A DNA stretch of 39,644 bases from Pseudomonadaceae bacterium (lineage in GTDB: Bacteria; Pseudomonadota; Gammaproteobacteria; Pseudomonadales; Pseudomonadaceae), in NCBI GenBank assembly GCA_019745275.1, contig JAIETJ010000039.1, positions 1 through 39,644 of the forward strand. The letters run 5' to 3'. The notes beneath the pieces are model-generated. The model saw only the letters and a program-made list of their open reading frames with translations. It was not told where the DNA came from and did not search any database. Below are positions 28,146 through 36,949 of the stretch, one piece after another (the first letter of the stretch is position 1; each line of letters opens with the position of its first letter). The position numbers were made by a program, and so were the translations under genes.

Positions 28146-28963
28146 AGCGTCTTAGTGTTACCGCCGTCAGCCTGCTAGCGGGTGCTTTATTGACGGGCTG
28201 CGCGGGTTCTGGCACAGGGCATAGTGAGCAATCCCAGCAATTAGACGCGGCGCGGGCGAGTTTGCAAAAGGTTAAAAATGACCCGCAAGTGCTACGCAGC
28301 GCGCCGCTGGACGTGGTGCGTGCCGGTGAGTCACTGGCCCGCGCAGAGGGTTTTTCGGGCTACTGGGGCAGTGGTGCCGATGTCCGCCATTACGCGTTGC
28401 TCAGCCTGCGTTTTAGTCAGATCGCCAGCGAACACAGCGTGCTGATCGTCAATCAAGAGCGTTTGGCTAGCCTTGAACAAGAGCGTCTGCGTCTGCAGCA
28501 AGCGCTGCGTGACGCCAAGCTGCTGAGTATCGCCCAGCAAGGTCAGGCGCAAGACACCCAAATGGCCAGCCTGACCCGTGATCAAGCGGAGCGCGGCTTG
28601 GTCATGACTCTCAGCGATGTGTTGTTTGAGCCGGGGCAAGCCAGCTTAAACGCCTCGGCTAATCGCGCGCTGTTGAAGTTGGTGCAGTTTTTACAACTCA
28701 ACCCACGCCGCATTGTGCGGGTCGAGGGGTACGCCGATAACCAAGGCACCCAAGAGCAAAATGTGCAGTTGAGTATGGCCCGCGCCCAAGAGGTGGCTAA
28801 TGTCATGGAAGACTTGGGCGTAGATAAAAAACGTATCCACGTGCAAGGCTTCGGCGAAACCTATCCGGTGGCTGAAAACGCCTCGCGGCGCGGTCGTGAG
28901 CAAAATCGTCGGGTCGAAATCGTGTTCTCTGATGAACTGGGCAACCTAAGCGCTCCGCGCTAA
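28142..28963 (+). CDS. OmpA-family lipoprotein
   Basis: 273 residues. The signal peptide with lipobox LLTGC anchors the protein, and a DUF4398-like helical N-terminal half (residues 30-150) follows. The C-terminal OmpA peptidoglycan-binding domain (about 155-265) has VEGYADNQGT, QLSMARAQEVANVM and RRGREQNRRVEIVF. It probably tethers the outer membrane to the cell wall. Coupled to the DUF4398 gene and ended by a terminator. Confidence 0.9.
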   Translation: MKRLSVTAVSLLAGALLTGCAGSGTGHSEQSQQLDAARASLQKVKNDPQVLRSAPLDVVRAGESLARAEGFSGYWGSGADVRHYALLSLRFSQIASEHSVLIVNQERLASLEQERLRLQQALRDAKLLSIAQQGQAQDTQMASLTRDQAERGLVMTLSDVLFEPGQASLNASANRALLKLVQFLQLNPRRIVRVEGYADNQGTQEQNVQLSMARAQEVANVMEDLGVDKKRIHVQGFGETYPVAENASRRGREQNRRVEIVFSDELGNLSAPR

Positions 28964-28974
28964 TTGTCCATCCC

Positions 28975-29010
28975 AAGCCCCGGTTGCTGAATAGCGCCGG
29001 GGTTTTTTAT
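28975..29010 (+). terminator. Terminator of the SBP-DUF4398-OmpA operon
   Basis: CCCCGG (28978-28983) pairs with CCGGGG (28997-29002), followed by TTTTTT. Confidence 0.85.
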
Positions 29011-29042
29011 TGGCTGCCTATTTAACCTTTAGCGGCTATTTG

Positions 29043-29109
29043 TACTGTATTGGCCAGATCGTTAAGGACTGTGCCGGTGCAATGTATTAATGCTTTGTTA
29101 CTGTAATGG
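29043..29109 (+). repeat. Two direct repeats upstream of the MocR gene
   Basis: TACTGTATTGG (29043-29053) and TACTGTAATGG (29099-29109) match at 10 of 11 positions. MocR/GabR-type regulators often bind direct repeats near their own promoter, so these are candidate binding sites. Confidence 0.35.
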
Positions 29110-29132
29110 TTGGCCGCCAAGGACTCGCTCGC

Positions 29133-30572
29133 ATGACCTCTGTATTGCTCTACCAACGCGTTGCCCAGCAACTGGCTGAAGACATTCGTCTTGGCGTTTA
29201 TCGGCCCGGTGAACGGGTGCCTTCGGTGCGCAAACTCAGTGCGCAACTGAGTGTCAGCCATGCCACCGTGCTGCAGGCTTATGCCAACCTAGAAGACCAA
29301 GGGCTGATTCGCGCCCGCCCGCAATCGGGTTTCTATGTGCATCAGAGCGCTGCGCTAACTGCCGCAACACCGACCATCGCGCAAGTCGAAGGGCCGGCGC
29401 TGGTGACGCGCAGCAGCATCATTAATCAGGTGCTGCAGGAGTCGCGCCGCGCGGGCGTATTGCCTTTAGGTGCGGCCGTGCCACATGCCAGTTACTTGCC
29501 GATCCGTGCGCTGCAGCAGCAAGTCGCTAAGGTCGTGCGTTTTCATGCGGCCGAGGCGTTTGGCTATATCTTCAGCCCTGGTTATGAGCCGCTGCGCCGC
29601 CAAGTGGCGATTCGCATGCGCGATGCCGGCGTGCTGGTGGCCCCCGATGACGTGGTGATCACCCACAGTTGTACCGACGCCGTGCACATGGCCTTACGGG
29701 TCATGACCCAGCCGGGTGACCTGATCGCCGTCGAGTCGCCGACCTATTATGGCTTCTTGCAAGTGGCCGATTTGCTTGGCTTGAAAGTCATAGAAATCCC
29801 CACCGACGCCAATAGCGGCCTGTGCCTTGAGGCCTTACAACTGGCGGTTAATCAATGGCCGATCAAGGCCTTGCTGTTTACTGCGCGTGGCAGCAACCCC
29901 ATGGGCGGCAGCATGCCAGAGGCGCGTCAGCACGAATTACTGCAACTGGCGGCGCGCCATGACCTGCAGATTATTGAAGATGACATCTACGGCGAACTGA
30001 TGCCTGAAGCAGGTGCCAGTCGCGCTCTGAAAGCCGCCGATAAACATGGCCGGGTGGTGTATTGCTCCAGTTTCTCGAAAACCATTTCGCCGGGGGTGCG
30101 GATCGGCTGGATTTTGGCCGGCAAATACCAAGCGGCCATTCAGCGCTTGCAAACCTTTAGCTCCTATTCGGCCTGCAGCGTCACGCAAATGAGCGTCGCG
30201 GCCTATCTGGAGAACGGCGGTTACGACCGTCACCTGCGCTATCTACGCCAGGAATATCGGAAAAACCTCAGCGCATTACAGTTGGCGGTGCAGCAATATT
30301 TCCCGGCCGGCACCCAGATGACCCGGCCCACGGGTGGTTACACCTTATGGTTGCGTTTGCCCGCGCCGGTTAACTGCAAAGAGCTGCACGTGCGCGCCCT
30401 GCAACAAGGCATCAGCATAGTGCCGGGGCAAATTTTCAGTAATACCGAGCAGTTTAATCACTGCCTACGCCTGAGTTGCGGCATGCCGTGGGGTCGAGAA
30501 ATCGAACAGGCGGTAATGACCTTAGGCGTGCTAGCGACGCAACTCTGTGCGGCGGCTAATAGCAGCGAGTGA
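29133..30572 (+). CDS. MocR-type PLP-dependent transcriptional regulator (GntR family)
   Basis: 479 residues from the ATG at 29133, with AAGGA 9 nt upstream; an in-frame ATG at 29106 is less likely. The N-terminal winged helix (residues 1-70) reads YRPGERVPSVRKLSAQLSVSHATVLQAYANLEDQGL. The aminotransferase fold (about 100-470) contains SFSKTISPGVRIGW with the PLP lysine, plus the DDIYGEL and PTYYGF segments. The regulated pathway is not shown by the neighbours; many MocR proteins control PLP or amino-acid metabolism. No divergent target gene is present. Confidence 0.92.
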   Translation: MTSVLLYQRVAQQLAEDIRLGVYRPGERVPSVRKLSAQLSVSHATVLQAYANLEDQGLIRARPQSGFYVHQSAALTAATPTIAQVEGPALVTRSSIINQVLQESRRAGVLPLGAAVPHASYLPIRALQQQVAKVVRFHAAEAFGYIFSPGYEPLRRQVAIRMRDAGVLVAPDDVVITHSCTDAVHMALRVMTQPGDLIAVESPTYYGFLQVADLLGLKVIEIPTDANSGLCLEALQLAVNQWPIKALLFTARGSNPMGGSMPEARQHELLQLAARHDLQIIEDDIYGELMPEAGASRALKAADKHGRVVYCSSFSKTISPGVRIGWILAGKYQAAIQRLQTFSSYSACSVTQMSVAAYLENGGYDRHLRYLRQEYRKNLSALQLAVQQYFPAGTQMTRPTGGYTLWLRLPAPVNCKELHVRALQQGISIVPGQIFSNTEQFNHCLRLSCGMPWGREIEQAVMTLGVLATQLCAAANSSE

Positions 30573-30618
30573 TTTTTTACCCACGCTTAACCCGATTCAA
30601 TCCGCAGTCACGTCTACC

Positions 30619-30641
30619 TAGGTGAAGTGCTTATTCACCTA
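30619..30641 (+). promoter_or_regulatory. Inverted repeat abutting the vWA gene ribosome site
   Basis: TAGGTGAA (30619-30626) pairs with TTCACCTA (30634-30641), a perfect 8-bp stem with a 7-nt loop. GGAG (30643-30646), the Shine-Dalgarno of the vWA gene, follows at once. ACCTAGGT (30616-30623) is also palindromic. It could be an operator or an mRNA element. Confidence 0.45.
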
Positions 30642-30655
30642 CGGAGTTCGCTGCC

Positions 30656-32479
30656 ATGTCTGGATTTATTCTGTTGATACGCCAACCGCTGCTGGCTGGT
30701 TTTAGTGCCGGTTTGGCGATTAGTTTGGCGGCGTGTAGCGCTGCTACTTCTGAAGCACCGGCCAAACTGGGGCGGCCAGCGTTGCCGGCGGCGCTAAACG
30801 ATAGCGCCTTGCTCGAGCAACTGAACGAGCCGCTGATGGCGCCGGCGGTGCAGCAAGTGGCCGAAAGCGCGGCTAAAAACCGTGCCGTTATCGGCGAAGA
30901 TAAAGCCGATGCCATGCAACTGGGTAAGGTTGCTGCCAGTGGCAAGATGAAAAAGCCACTGCAACCCATGTCGGCGTCCTTCAGCGCTATTGCGCCGGCC
31001 GACAGCGCGCAAGGTTATCAAGACGTCTATCGCGAGCAGTATCAGAAGCTCGCTAGTAATCCGGTGCTGGCGGTGGCGGAGCAGCCGGTGTCGACCTTTA
31101 GCATCGATGTGGACACCGGCAGCTACGCCAATGTGCGGCGTTTCCTCAACGGTGGCAGCTTGCCGCCCAAGGACGCGGTGCGCCTAGAGGAGTTGGTTAA
31201 TTACTTCCCCTATGCCTACGCGCCGCCGCAGGGCGACACGCCTTTTGGGGTGAGCACTGAATTAGCCCCATCGCCGTGGCACGCCGGCAGTCAATTGCTG
31301 CGGGTGGCAATTAAAGCCTCCGACCTGCAAGTGGCTGAGTTGCCGCCGGCTAACTTGGTGTTTTTGGTTGATGTGTCCGGTTCGATGGACAGACGCGACG
31401 GCTTACCGCTGGTGCAAAGTACCCTGAAACTGTTGGTCGAGCAGTTGCGTCCGCAAGATCACGTGGCGCTGGTCACCTATGCCGGCGATGCGCAGGTGGT
31501 GCTGGCTTCAACCGCCGGTAGTGAGAAAGCTAAAATTCGTGCAGCCATCGATCAGCTCGCCGCCGGCGGTTCGACGGCCGGTGAGTCGGGTATTCAGCTG
31601 GCTTATCAGCAGGCGCAGTTGGGCTTTGTTAGTAAGGGCATTAACCGTATTTTGCTGGCCACCGATGGCGACTTTAATGTCGGTATTAGTGATTTCGACA
31701 GCCTTAAACAGTTGGCGGCGGAAAAGCGCAAAACCGGCGTGTCGCTGACCACCCTGGGTTTTGGCACCGACAACTATAACGAGCAGTTGATGGAGCAATT
31801 GGCTGATGCCGGTGACGGCAACTACGCCTATATCGACAATCTGCGCGAGGCGCGCAAGGTGCTGGTTGATCAACTCGGCTCGACCTTGGCCACCGTGGCC
31901 CGCGATGTGAAAATTCAAATTGAATTTAACCCGGCGCAGGTTAGCGAGTACCGTCTGCTGGGCTATGAGAACCGCGCGCTCAAGCGTGAAGACTTTAGCA
32001 ACGACAAAATCGACGCCGGCGAGATCGGTGCCGGCCATACGGTCACGGCGTTGTACGAGATAGTCCCGGTCGGGGCTAAGGGTTGGCTGGAGCCGTTGCA
32101 TTTTGCCCAAGGTGCGCAGCCCGCCGCCAAGGCTGGCGAACTGGCGTGGTTGCGACTGCGCTACAAAACGCCCGAGCAAGAGCGCAGCCGATTGCTGGAA
32201 ATTCCGATCAAAGCCAGCGCTCGCGTGGAGACGATCGCCACGGCCAGTGAAGATTTACGCTTTGCCGCGTCTGTGGCGGCCTTTGCCCAGCAACTCAGCG
32301 GCGGGCAGTACACCGGCAGTTTCAGTTTGGCCGACAGCGCCGCGCTGGCCCGTGGCGCCAAGGGTGAAGACCGCTTTGGGCTGCGCGCCGAGTTCGTACA
32401 GCTGGTGGAATTGGCGCAAAGCCTGCAAGCTGGGCAACACGCCCAAGCAGGGCAACACCTGCACGCCAAGGCTGAGTAA
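30656..32479 (+). CDS. YfbK-type von Willebrand factor A lipoprotein
   Basis: 607 residues. An N-terminal membrane segment ends at lipobox SLAAC (C27), so the mature protein is probably lipid-anchored. A vWA-associated N-terminal domain covers about 120-200 (FSIDVDTGSYANVRRFLNGG). The vWA domain follows (about 233-410), with MIDAS DVSGSM at 239-244 and ATDGDFNVG downstream, then a DUF3520-like C-terminal domain (about 430-600). vWA domains bind proteins through a metal ion. The next gene, an ECF sigma factor, starts right at the stop codon, suggesting a shared envelope pathway. Function unproven. Confidence 0.9.
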   Translation: MSGFILLIRQPLLAGFSAGLAISLAACSAATSEAPAKLGRPALPAALNDSALLEQLNEPLMAPAVQQVAESAAKNRAVIGEDKADAMQLGKVAASGKMKKPLQPMSASFSAIAPADSAQGYQDVYREQYQKLASNPVLAVAEQPVSTFSIDVDTGSYANVRRFLNGGSLPPKDAVRLEELVNYFPYAYAPPQGDTPFGVSTELAPSPWHAGSQLLRVAIKASDLQVAELPPANLVFLVDVSGSMDRRDGLPLVQSTLKLLVEQLRPQDHVALVTYAGDAQVVLASTAGSEKAKIRAAIDQLAAGGSTAGESGIQLAYQQAQLGFVSKGINRILLATDGDFNVGISDFDSLKQLAAEKRKTGVSLTTLGFGTDNYNEQLMEQLADAGDGNYAYIDNLREARKVLVDQLGSTLATVARDVKIQIEFNPAQVSEYRLLGYENRALKREDFSNDKIDAGEIGAGHTVTALYEIVPVGAKGWLEPLHFAQGAQPAAKAGELAWLRLRYKTPEQERSRLLEIPIKASARVETIATASEDLRFAASVAAFAQQLSGGQYTGSFSLADSAALARGAKGEDRFGLRAEFVQLVELAQSLQAGQHAQAGQHLHAKAE

Positions 32480-33064
32480 TTGAATAAGCCCTTACTGGAC
32501 ACCGACGCCGCCTTGCTGCGGCGTTACCGCAACGGCGATGCTCAGGCATTTGCGCTCTTGTATGAGCGCCATCGCCTCGGTTTGTTGCGGTTTTTGCTGG
32601 GCTTGTGCAGCGATCCGGCGCTGGCCGACGAGGTGTTTCAAGAGACTTGGCTGAGCCTGATTCGCAGCCAGACCGAACAGCACGAGGCGGTGTTGTTTAA
32701 AACTTGGCTGTACCAGATTGGCCGTAATCGGCTGATCGATCATTGGCGTAAGATCGGCCGTCGGCAGGCTCAGCAGGAACCCTACGAGGAACAGCAACAC
32801 GGCGCGGCTGACCCCGCGCCGGGCCCTGCGCAGCAATATAGTTTGAGCCGCGATCAGCAACGCTTACAGGCGGCGCTGGAGGATTTGCCGGTCGAGCAAC
32901 GCGAGGTGTTTTTGCTGCGCACGCATGCTGATCTGGAGTTGCAGGAAATCGCTGAACTGACCGCCACCCCTATGGAAACGGTTAAGAGTCGCCTGCGTTA
33001 TGCGCTGCAAAAGTTACGTCGGCTGTTGGCTGACCCTGCCACGGCCGAGGAGTTATCTACATGA
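32480..33064 (+). CDS. ECF-type RNA polymerase sigma factor
   Basis: 194 residues. Region 2 is about 10-80 (DAQAFALLYERHRLGLLRFLLG, DEVFQETWLSLIR, FKTWLYQIGRNRLIDHWRK). Region 4 is about 125-180 (LEDLPVEQREVFLLRTHADLELQEIAELT, ETVKSRLRYALQKLRR). The start is TTG at 32480, with no gap from the vWA stop, and AAGG at 32468-32471 as ribosome site. The stop overlaps the next ATG (ATGA). A low-efficiency TTG may keep its level low. Its regulon, beyond possible self-regulation, is unknown. Confidence 0.93.
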   Translation: MNKPLLDTDAALLRRYRNGDAQAFALLYERHRLGLLRFLLGLCSDPALADEVFQETWLSLIRSQTEQHEAVLFKTWLYQIGRNRLIDHWRKIGRRQAQQEPYEEQQHGAADPAPGPAQQYSLSRDQQRLQAALEDLPVEQREVFLLRTHADLELQEIAELTATPMETVKSRLRYALQKLRRLLADPATAEELST

Positions 33065-33975
33065 AAAAGCCCTTCAATCCTGTCTCTCCAGAGCAGCCGT
33101 TGGCCGATGAACAAGCGTTGCTCGAACACTATCGCCAACACAGCCACGCGCAACCGACAGCGGCCATGGATGCGCTGATTCTGGCCGCCGCGGCGGCTGA
33201 ATTAACCCGGGTAAAACCTAGCACCTTAAACTGGGGGCAACGTCTTCACGCTTGGGTATTTGGCCCGGGCCATCAGCTGCGCTGGTCGCTGGCCTTGGGG
33301 AGCCTGGCCAGTATCGGTTTAGGCCTGACGTTAAGCCTGCGTACAGTGGATCAGCTGCCGCCGGCCTATGATTTAGGCGAGCCGCCCAGCCTAAACACCG
33401 CGACACAACCGGTCGCTGCGCCGATTGTAGCGCCGCTTGCTACGGCTAAAATGGCCGAGTCGAACGCGCCTAAGTCGGCGCCGCCGGCCGAGCGGATGAC
33501 CGAGCTGAAGGCCGCCCCAAGCAGTTTGGCCCCGGCGCTCTACAAGCCGCAAGCCGAGGCGTTTAGCGCGCCTTCATCCGCGCCAGTGAGTCCGGCGCTT
33601 GAGGATAAAGCTGACAGTCTTATGCAGGAGCAAACGCTGGCCGCCCCCGCGCAGGCGTTGGGCAAGCTAGAAGCCAGTCGCGAGTTAGGCAAAAAAACCA
33701 CGGCTGGCGCCGCGCAACCCAGCAACCTTGCCGCTGATGCGCCTTTGGCCGATGGTTCTGCGCCAGCTGAGCAGGATCTGCACCCAGCAGCGCCTTTGGC
33801 TAAGGCTAAAAGGATTGAGTCAGCGACGTTTGCGCAGCAGTTACAAGCGCTGCTGGAACTGCAGCGCAGCGGTGCTAGTGCCGCCGCAACCATGGAGTTG
33901 CAGCGTTTGCAGCAGTTGTATCCTGAGCACGATGTGGCGGCCGAGCTGGCCAAGTTGCAGGCTGGCGCGCACTAA
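33061..33975 (+). CDS. Putative anti-sigma/membrane sensor protein, single pass
   Basis: 304 residues. A cytoplasmic N-terminus (1-73) lies before one membrane helix (about 74-93, RWSLALGSLASIGLGLTLSL). A long Ala/Pro/Ser-rich stretch (105-250), probably disordered and periplasmic, follows. The chain ends in a helical region (252-304, FAQQLQALLELQRSGASAAA, then LQRLQQLYPEH) that looks like a TPR-type hairpin. No zinc-binding HX3CX2C motif is seen. The 4-nt overlap with the sigma gene and the single-pass topology suggest an anti-sigma or partner role; this is inference. Confidence 0.7.
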   Translation: MKKPFNPVSPEQPLADEQALLEHYRQHSHAQPTAAMDALILAAAAAELTRVKPSTLNWGQRLHAWVFGPGHQLRWSLALGSLASIGLGLTLSLRTVDQLPPAYDLGEPPSLNTATQPVAAPIVAPLATAKMAESNAPKSAPPAERMTELKAAPSSLAPALYKPQAEAFSAPSSAPVSPALEDKADSLMQEQTLAAPAQALGKLEASRELGKKTTAGAAQPSNLAADAPLADGSAPAEQDLHPAAPLAKAKRIESATFAQQLQALLELQRSGASAAATMELQRLQQLYPEHDVAAELAKLQAGAH

Positions 33976-34059
33976 AGCGCGCGTCGGTCACGCTCTGTAA
34001 CAGCTGTTGGCTTTACACTGCGGCCGCTGCATTACCCCTGAGTCGCAAGGAACCGCGCC

Positions 34060-36534
34060 ATGCCAGAACAACCGCCCAGTTCATCGCCCAAGCCGCTAAG
34101 CCCCCGAGCATTCAGCGAAAGCTGGTTGGGGCTGTTGCTGGGCTTGTTATGGTCGCTGGTGCGCCTGCTGCTGCCGATTTTGTTGCTGGCGATTTTGCCG
34201 CCGCTGCTCGGTTTGCTGTTGATTGCGCTGTTGGTGCTACTGATGGGCCTGAGTGCGTGGGCCGGTTTTACCCGTACCGGCCAAGGCTTGAGCCTTGTGC
34301 TGACGGCCGCAGCGATCGGCTGGCCATTTGCGTTGGTGCGCGGGATGGCCAGTGATTGGAGCATTCTGCTTTGCGGACTATTGATAGTGTTTGGCTTGGC
34401 GTTAGTGGCCACCTATGAGCGGCGGCTGGGCTTGGTAAAGCTCAAGCCGGCGGCGCAGGGGGCGCAGTCCGAGCCGGGCGCTAGCGCGTGGGGCGGCGCT
34501 GAACTCAGCGCAACCCCAGAAGGGCAGCCGCTGCGGCGTTTCAATTGGGGTGAGATTTGCATGGGCGGGCCGGCCTATTGCGATTATTTGTTTGCCGATG
34601 GCGTGTTGCTGCAAGGGCTGGGCAGCTCCTGTCGTTTCTCCCACGATGGGCGTTATTTTGCTGCCCCGGTACCCTCGCGTAATCAGTGGGGGTTAGTGAT
34701 CTTTGACCGGCACAACCGGCGTCTGTATCGCTGCGCCGACGAGAGCAGTTTGTGGGAGTTGGATGATTTTAGCGCGCAAGCGATCAGCGGCCGGTATAGC
34801 CCGCTGGGGCCGAATGCGCCGGTCAGTTTGAGTTTGGCGCAGTTGCTGGAGCAGGCCGAGGCGCTCGATCTGCAGCCCGTGCAAGACCTTTGGCTGGTGC
34901 CCGATTGGCGCACCAACCTGCCAGCGTCGCTGCTCGACTGGCCAACTTCACTGGCTGGGCATCGCTTACAGGGCCAGTTGGTCTTGCCGACAAGCTTGCG
35001 TGAACTGGACGATCCGCTGGCGCCCATACGTTATCCGCGCTACCAACTGCTGTTGGATGGTGAGCCCAGCGGCGTGTTGCTCAATCCGGATAATCCGCCG
35101 TTATGGCGCGCCGACGGTTTGGCCTTGGTCTGTCAGGCGCAGGGCGAGAAGAGCGGCTATTGGTACTGGCAGGCCACCGTGGGTTGGCGACAGTTGCCGC
35201 CACCGGGACTGTTGGAGGAAGCGCGACTGTCGATCGACTACGGCCAATTTGTCGCGCTGGATGAGCAACACGCCTGGCTGCTGGCCGAACTGGATTTACC
35301 CCTGCCGAGCGGCGGTGAATACGGGCAGATGCTGCACAGCATTCACAGCGACACCGAAACCAGTCTGGGCCACGACCGCTACGGGCAGACCCAAGTCGGC
35401 GCCATTGCCCGCACGCGTTTGCGCATCGGCATCGCGCTGGATGGAAGCTCGCAGCCACTGTTGGCAGGCGCGGCAGCGGTCGGCGGTGCTGCGCTGAGTT
35501 TCGTGTTCGCCAGCGATAACGACGCCGGGCAGGGCGCCTACCACTGCCAGATTGGCGACTGGCAACTGCCGGGTCAGTGGCAATTGGAACACCGCCGCTC
35601 CGACTGCGGGCGTTATCTGGCCCTGCTGCCGGCCTGCGCTGGTGCGGCCTTGGCCGAGCGGGTGGTGGTGGCCGACAGCCGTGAGCGGTGTTTGCTCAGT
35701 AGCGAGCCGCTGCTGGTGCAGCGTTTGTATGACTTTCAGCATGGGCGGCTCGAAGTGATAGCGCTGGTGGGGCTGTGCAGCGCCGAGTTCAGCAGTCATC
35801 CACTGCGTCGCTTTGATCTGCCTGCCCCACCGGCGGCCAGCGCAGCGCACTGCCTAGAGCAGGCGCCGGCCTATGGCGCGTGCCATCGGCTGCAAGGTTT
35901 TACCTTGGGCGCGACGCAGCTGTTACCGGTGCCCAGTTATCGAATGGTCGAAGTGCCGCAGGCGGCCAATGCCGATGGCGATTTTATCTTGCCGGCGCCC
36001 GATGGCCGTGATGCTGCTTGGCTGTGCGGCAGTGAAACGCAGTACGCCGACAGTTGGCTGCGGGTGCACGAAGGTCGCCAGGACGGCTTTCTGTTGACGG
36101 CCTCAGGCATGGCCCTGAGTGGCCTAGCGCCGTCTTTTTGCTGGTCGCCGGATGGTCGCTATCTGGCTCTGACGCGACTGTTGCAACGCCAAGACCCGGC
36201 TAACGATGGCTCCGAACAGCAGCCTCAATGGCAGCTGTGCTTACTCGATACGCATAGGCGCACCTTGCGCCGTCAGCCCGGTTCGATCGGCAATATGCCG
36301 CGCTTTACCGGCTGTAAAGCAGGTGTCTGGACGCTGCGGGTGTATCAGCAAGCCTGGGCGCGTCCAGAGAATGTGGGGCGTTCAGTGCGGGTTAGGCTCA
36401 GTGATTTGTTGGCGTTGCCTGAGCAGGCTTTAGAACCGCGCGCTGGCCGCTGGCATTTACCAACGGAGTGCGTGCCGGCAGCCTTGTGGGATACTTTCGA
36501 TCGACAAACGTTAGCCAATTGGAGCTTTACATGA
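34060..36534 (+). CDS. Large membrane protein with beta-propeller-like cytoplasmic domain, unknown
   Basis: 824 residues. Four probable membrane helices lie in the first 120 residues (about 23-46, 48-70, 75-95 and 99-118; very Leu-rich). A basic ERRLGLVKLK follows, so the large C-terminal part is predicted to be cytoplasmic. That part has WD/TolB-like blade motifs, e.g. CRFSHDGRYFAAPV, SDCGRYLALLPA and CWSPDGRYLALTRLL, suggesting a beta-propeller. No catalytic motif or named family is recognised. AAGGA precedes the ATG. It overlaps the next small membrane gene by 4 nt, so the two probably act together. Confidence 0.8.
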   Translation: MPEQPPSSSPKPLSPRAFSESWLGLLLGLLWSLVRLLLPILLLAILPPLLGLLLIALLVLLMGLSAWAGFTRTGQGLSLVLTAAAIGWPFALVRGMASDWSILLCGLLIVFGLALVATYERRLGLVKLKPAAQGAQSEPGASAWGGAELSATPEGQPLRRFNWGEICMGGPAYCDYLFADGVLLQGLGSSCRFSHDGRYFAAPVPSRNQWGLVIFDRHNRRLYRCADESSLWELDDFSAQAISGRYSPLGPNAPVSLSLAQLLEQAEALDLQPVQDLWLVPDWRTNLPASLLDWPTSLAGHRLQGQLVLPTSLRELDDPLAPIRYPRYQLLLDGEPSGVLLNPDNPPLWRADGLALVCQAQGEKSGYWYWQATVGWRQLPPPGLLEEARLSIDYGQFVALDEQHAWLLAELDLPLPSGGEYGQMLHSIHSDTETSLGHDRYGQTQVGAIARTRLRIGIALDGSSQPLLAGAAAVGGAALSFVFASDNDAGQGAYHCQIGDWQLPGQWQLEHRRSDCGRYLALLPACAGAALAERVVVADSRERCLLSSEPLLVQRLYDFQHGRLEVIALVGLCSAEFSSHPLRRFDLPAPPAASAAHCLEQAPAYGACHRLQGFTLGATQLLPVPSYRMVEVPQAANADGDFILPAPDGRDAAWLCGSETQYADSWLRVHEGRQDGFLLTASGMALSGLAPSFCWSPDGRYLALTRLLQRQDPANDGSEQQPQWQLCLLDTHRRTLRRQPGSIGNMPRFTGCKAGVWTLRVYQQAWARPENVGRSVRVRLSDLLALPEQALEPRAGRWHLPTECVPAALWDTFDRQTLANWSFT

Positions 36535-36887
36535 GTAGCAGCGAAGCCGTTAACCTGTGGCATTGGTTGAATATGTTGGCCAGCCTGCCGTTGTGGGTGG
36601 TTTGGTTGTTGGGTGTGGCACTTTGCGTGCAACTTTGGCCGCGGCATAACAGGGCGTGTTTGTGTGCGTTGCTGGCGCTGCTGATACAGCTCAGTTGGAC
36701 CGGCTTGCGCTGGCTGCTGACCACTACCTTGCCGGAGGTGTTTAATCGGCTTGGGCTGGGCGGCGACAGTATGCAGCTATTTATGTTGCTCGGCGTTGTC
36801 GCTCAGTGCTTAAACGCGGTGTGTTGGGCCATGTTGCTCTGGGCGTTGCGCCTTGCGTTGTTACATCCGCAAACAGTCCCCGAGTAA
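36531..36887 (+). CDS. Small membrane protein, unknown
   Basis: 118 residues from the ATG at 36531, which overlaps the previous stop (ATGA); an ATG at 36468 in the same frame lies inside the preceding gene. Three hydrophobic segments (about 16-36, 44-65 and 82-107: ASLPLWVVWLLGVALCVQLW, ACLCALLALLIQLSW, LFMLLGVVAQCLNAVCWAM) suggest a three-pass inner-membrane protein. No family is recognised. A partner subunit of the 824-residue protein is the simplest reading. Confidence 0.75.
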   Translation: MSSSEAVNLWHWLNMLASLPLWVVWLLGVALCVQLWPRHNRACLCALLALLIQLSWTGLRWLLTTTLPEVFNRLGLGGDSMQLFMLLGVVAQCLNAVCWAMLLWALRLALLHPQTVPE

Positions 36888-36949
36888 ACCCACTTGCCTG
36901 TGACGGCAGGGCAGGCGAGCATGAGCGTAGGAAAATATTACGGGTTGTT

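Noticed and set aside
36468..36530. Upstream start for the 118-residue membrane protein
   Set aside because: It would lie within the end of the preceding gene; the ATGA overlap at 36531 is the standard coupled start.
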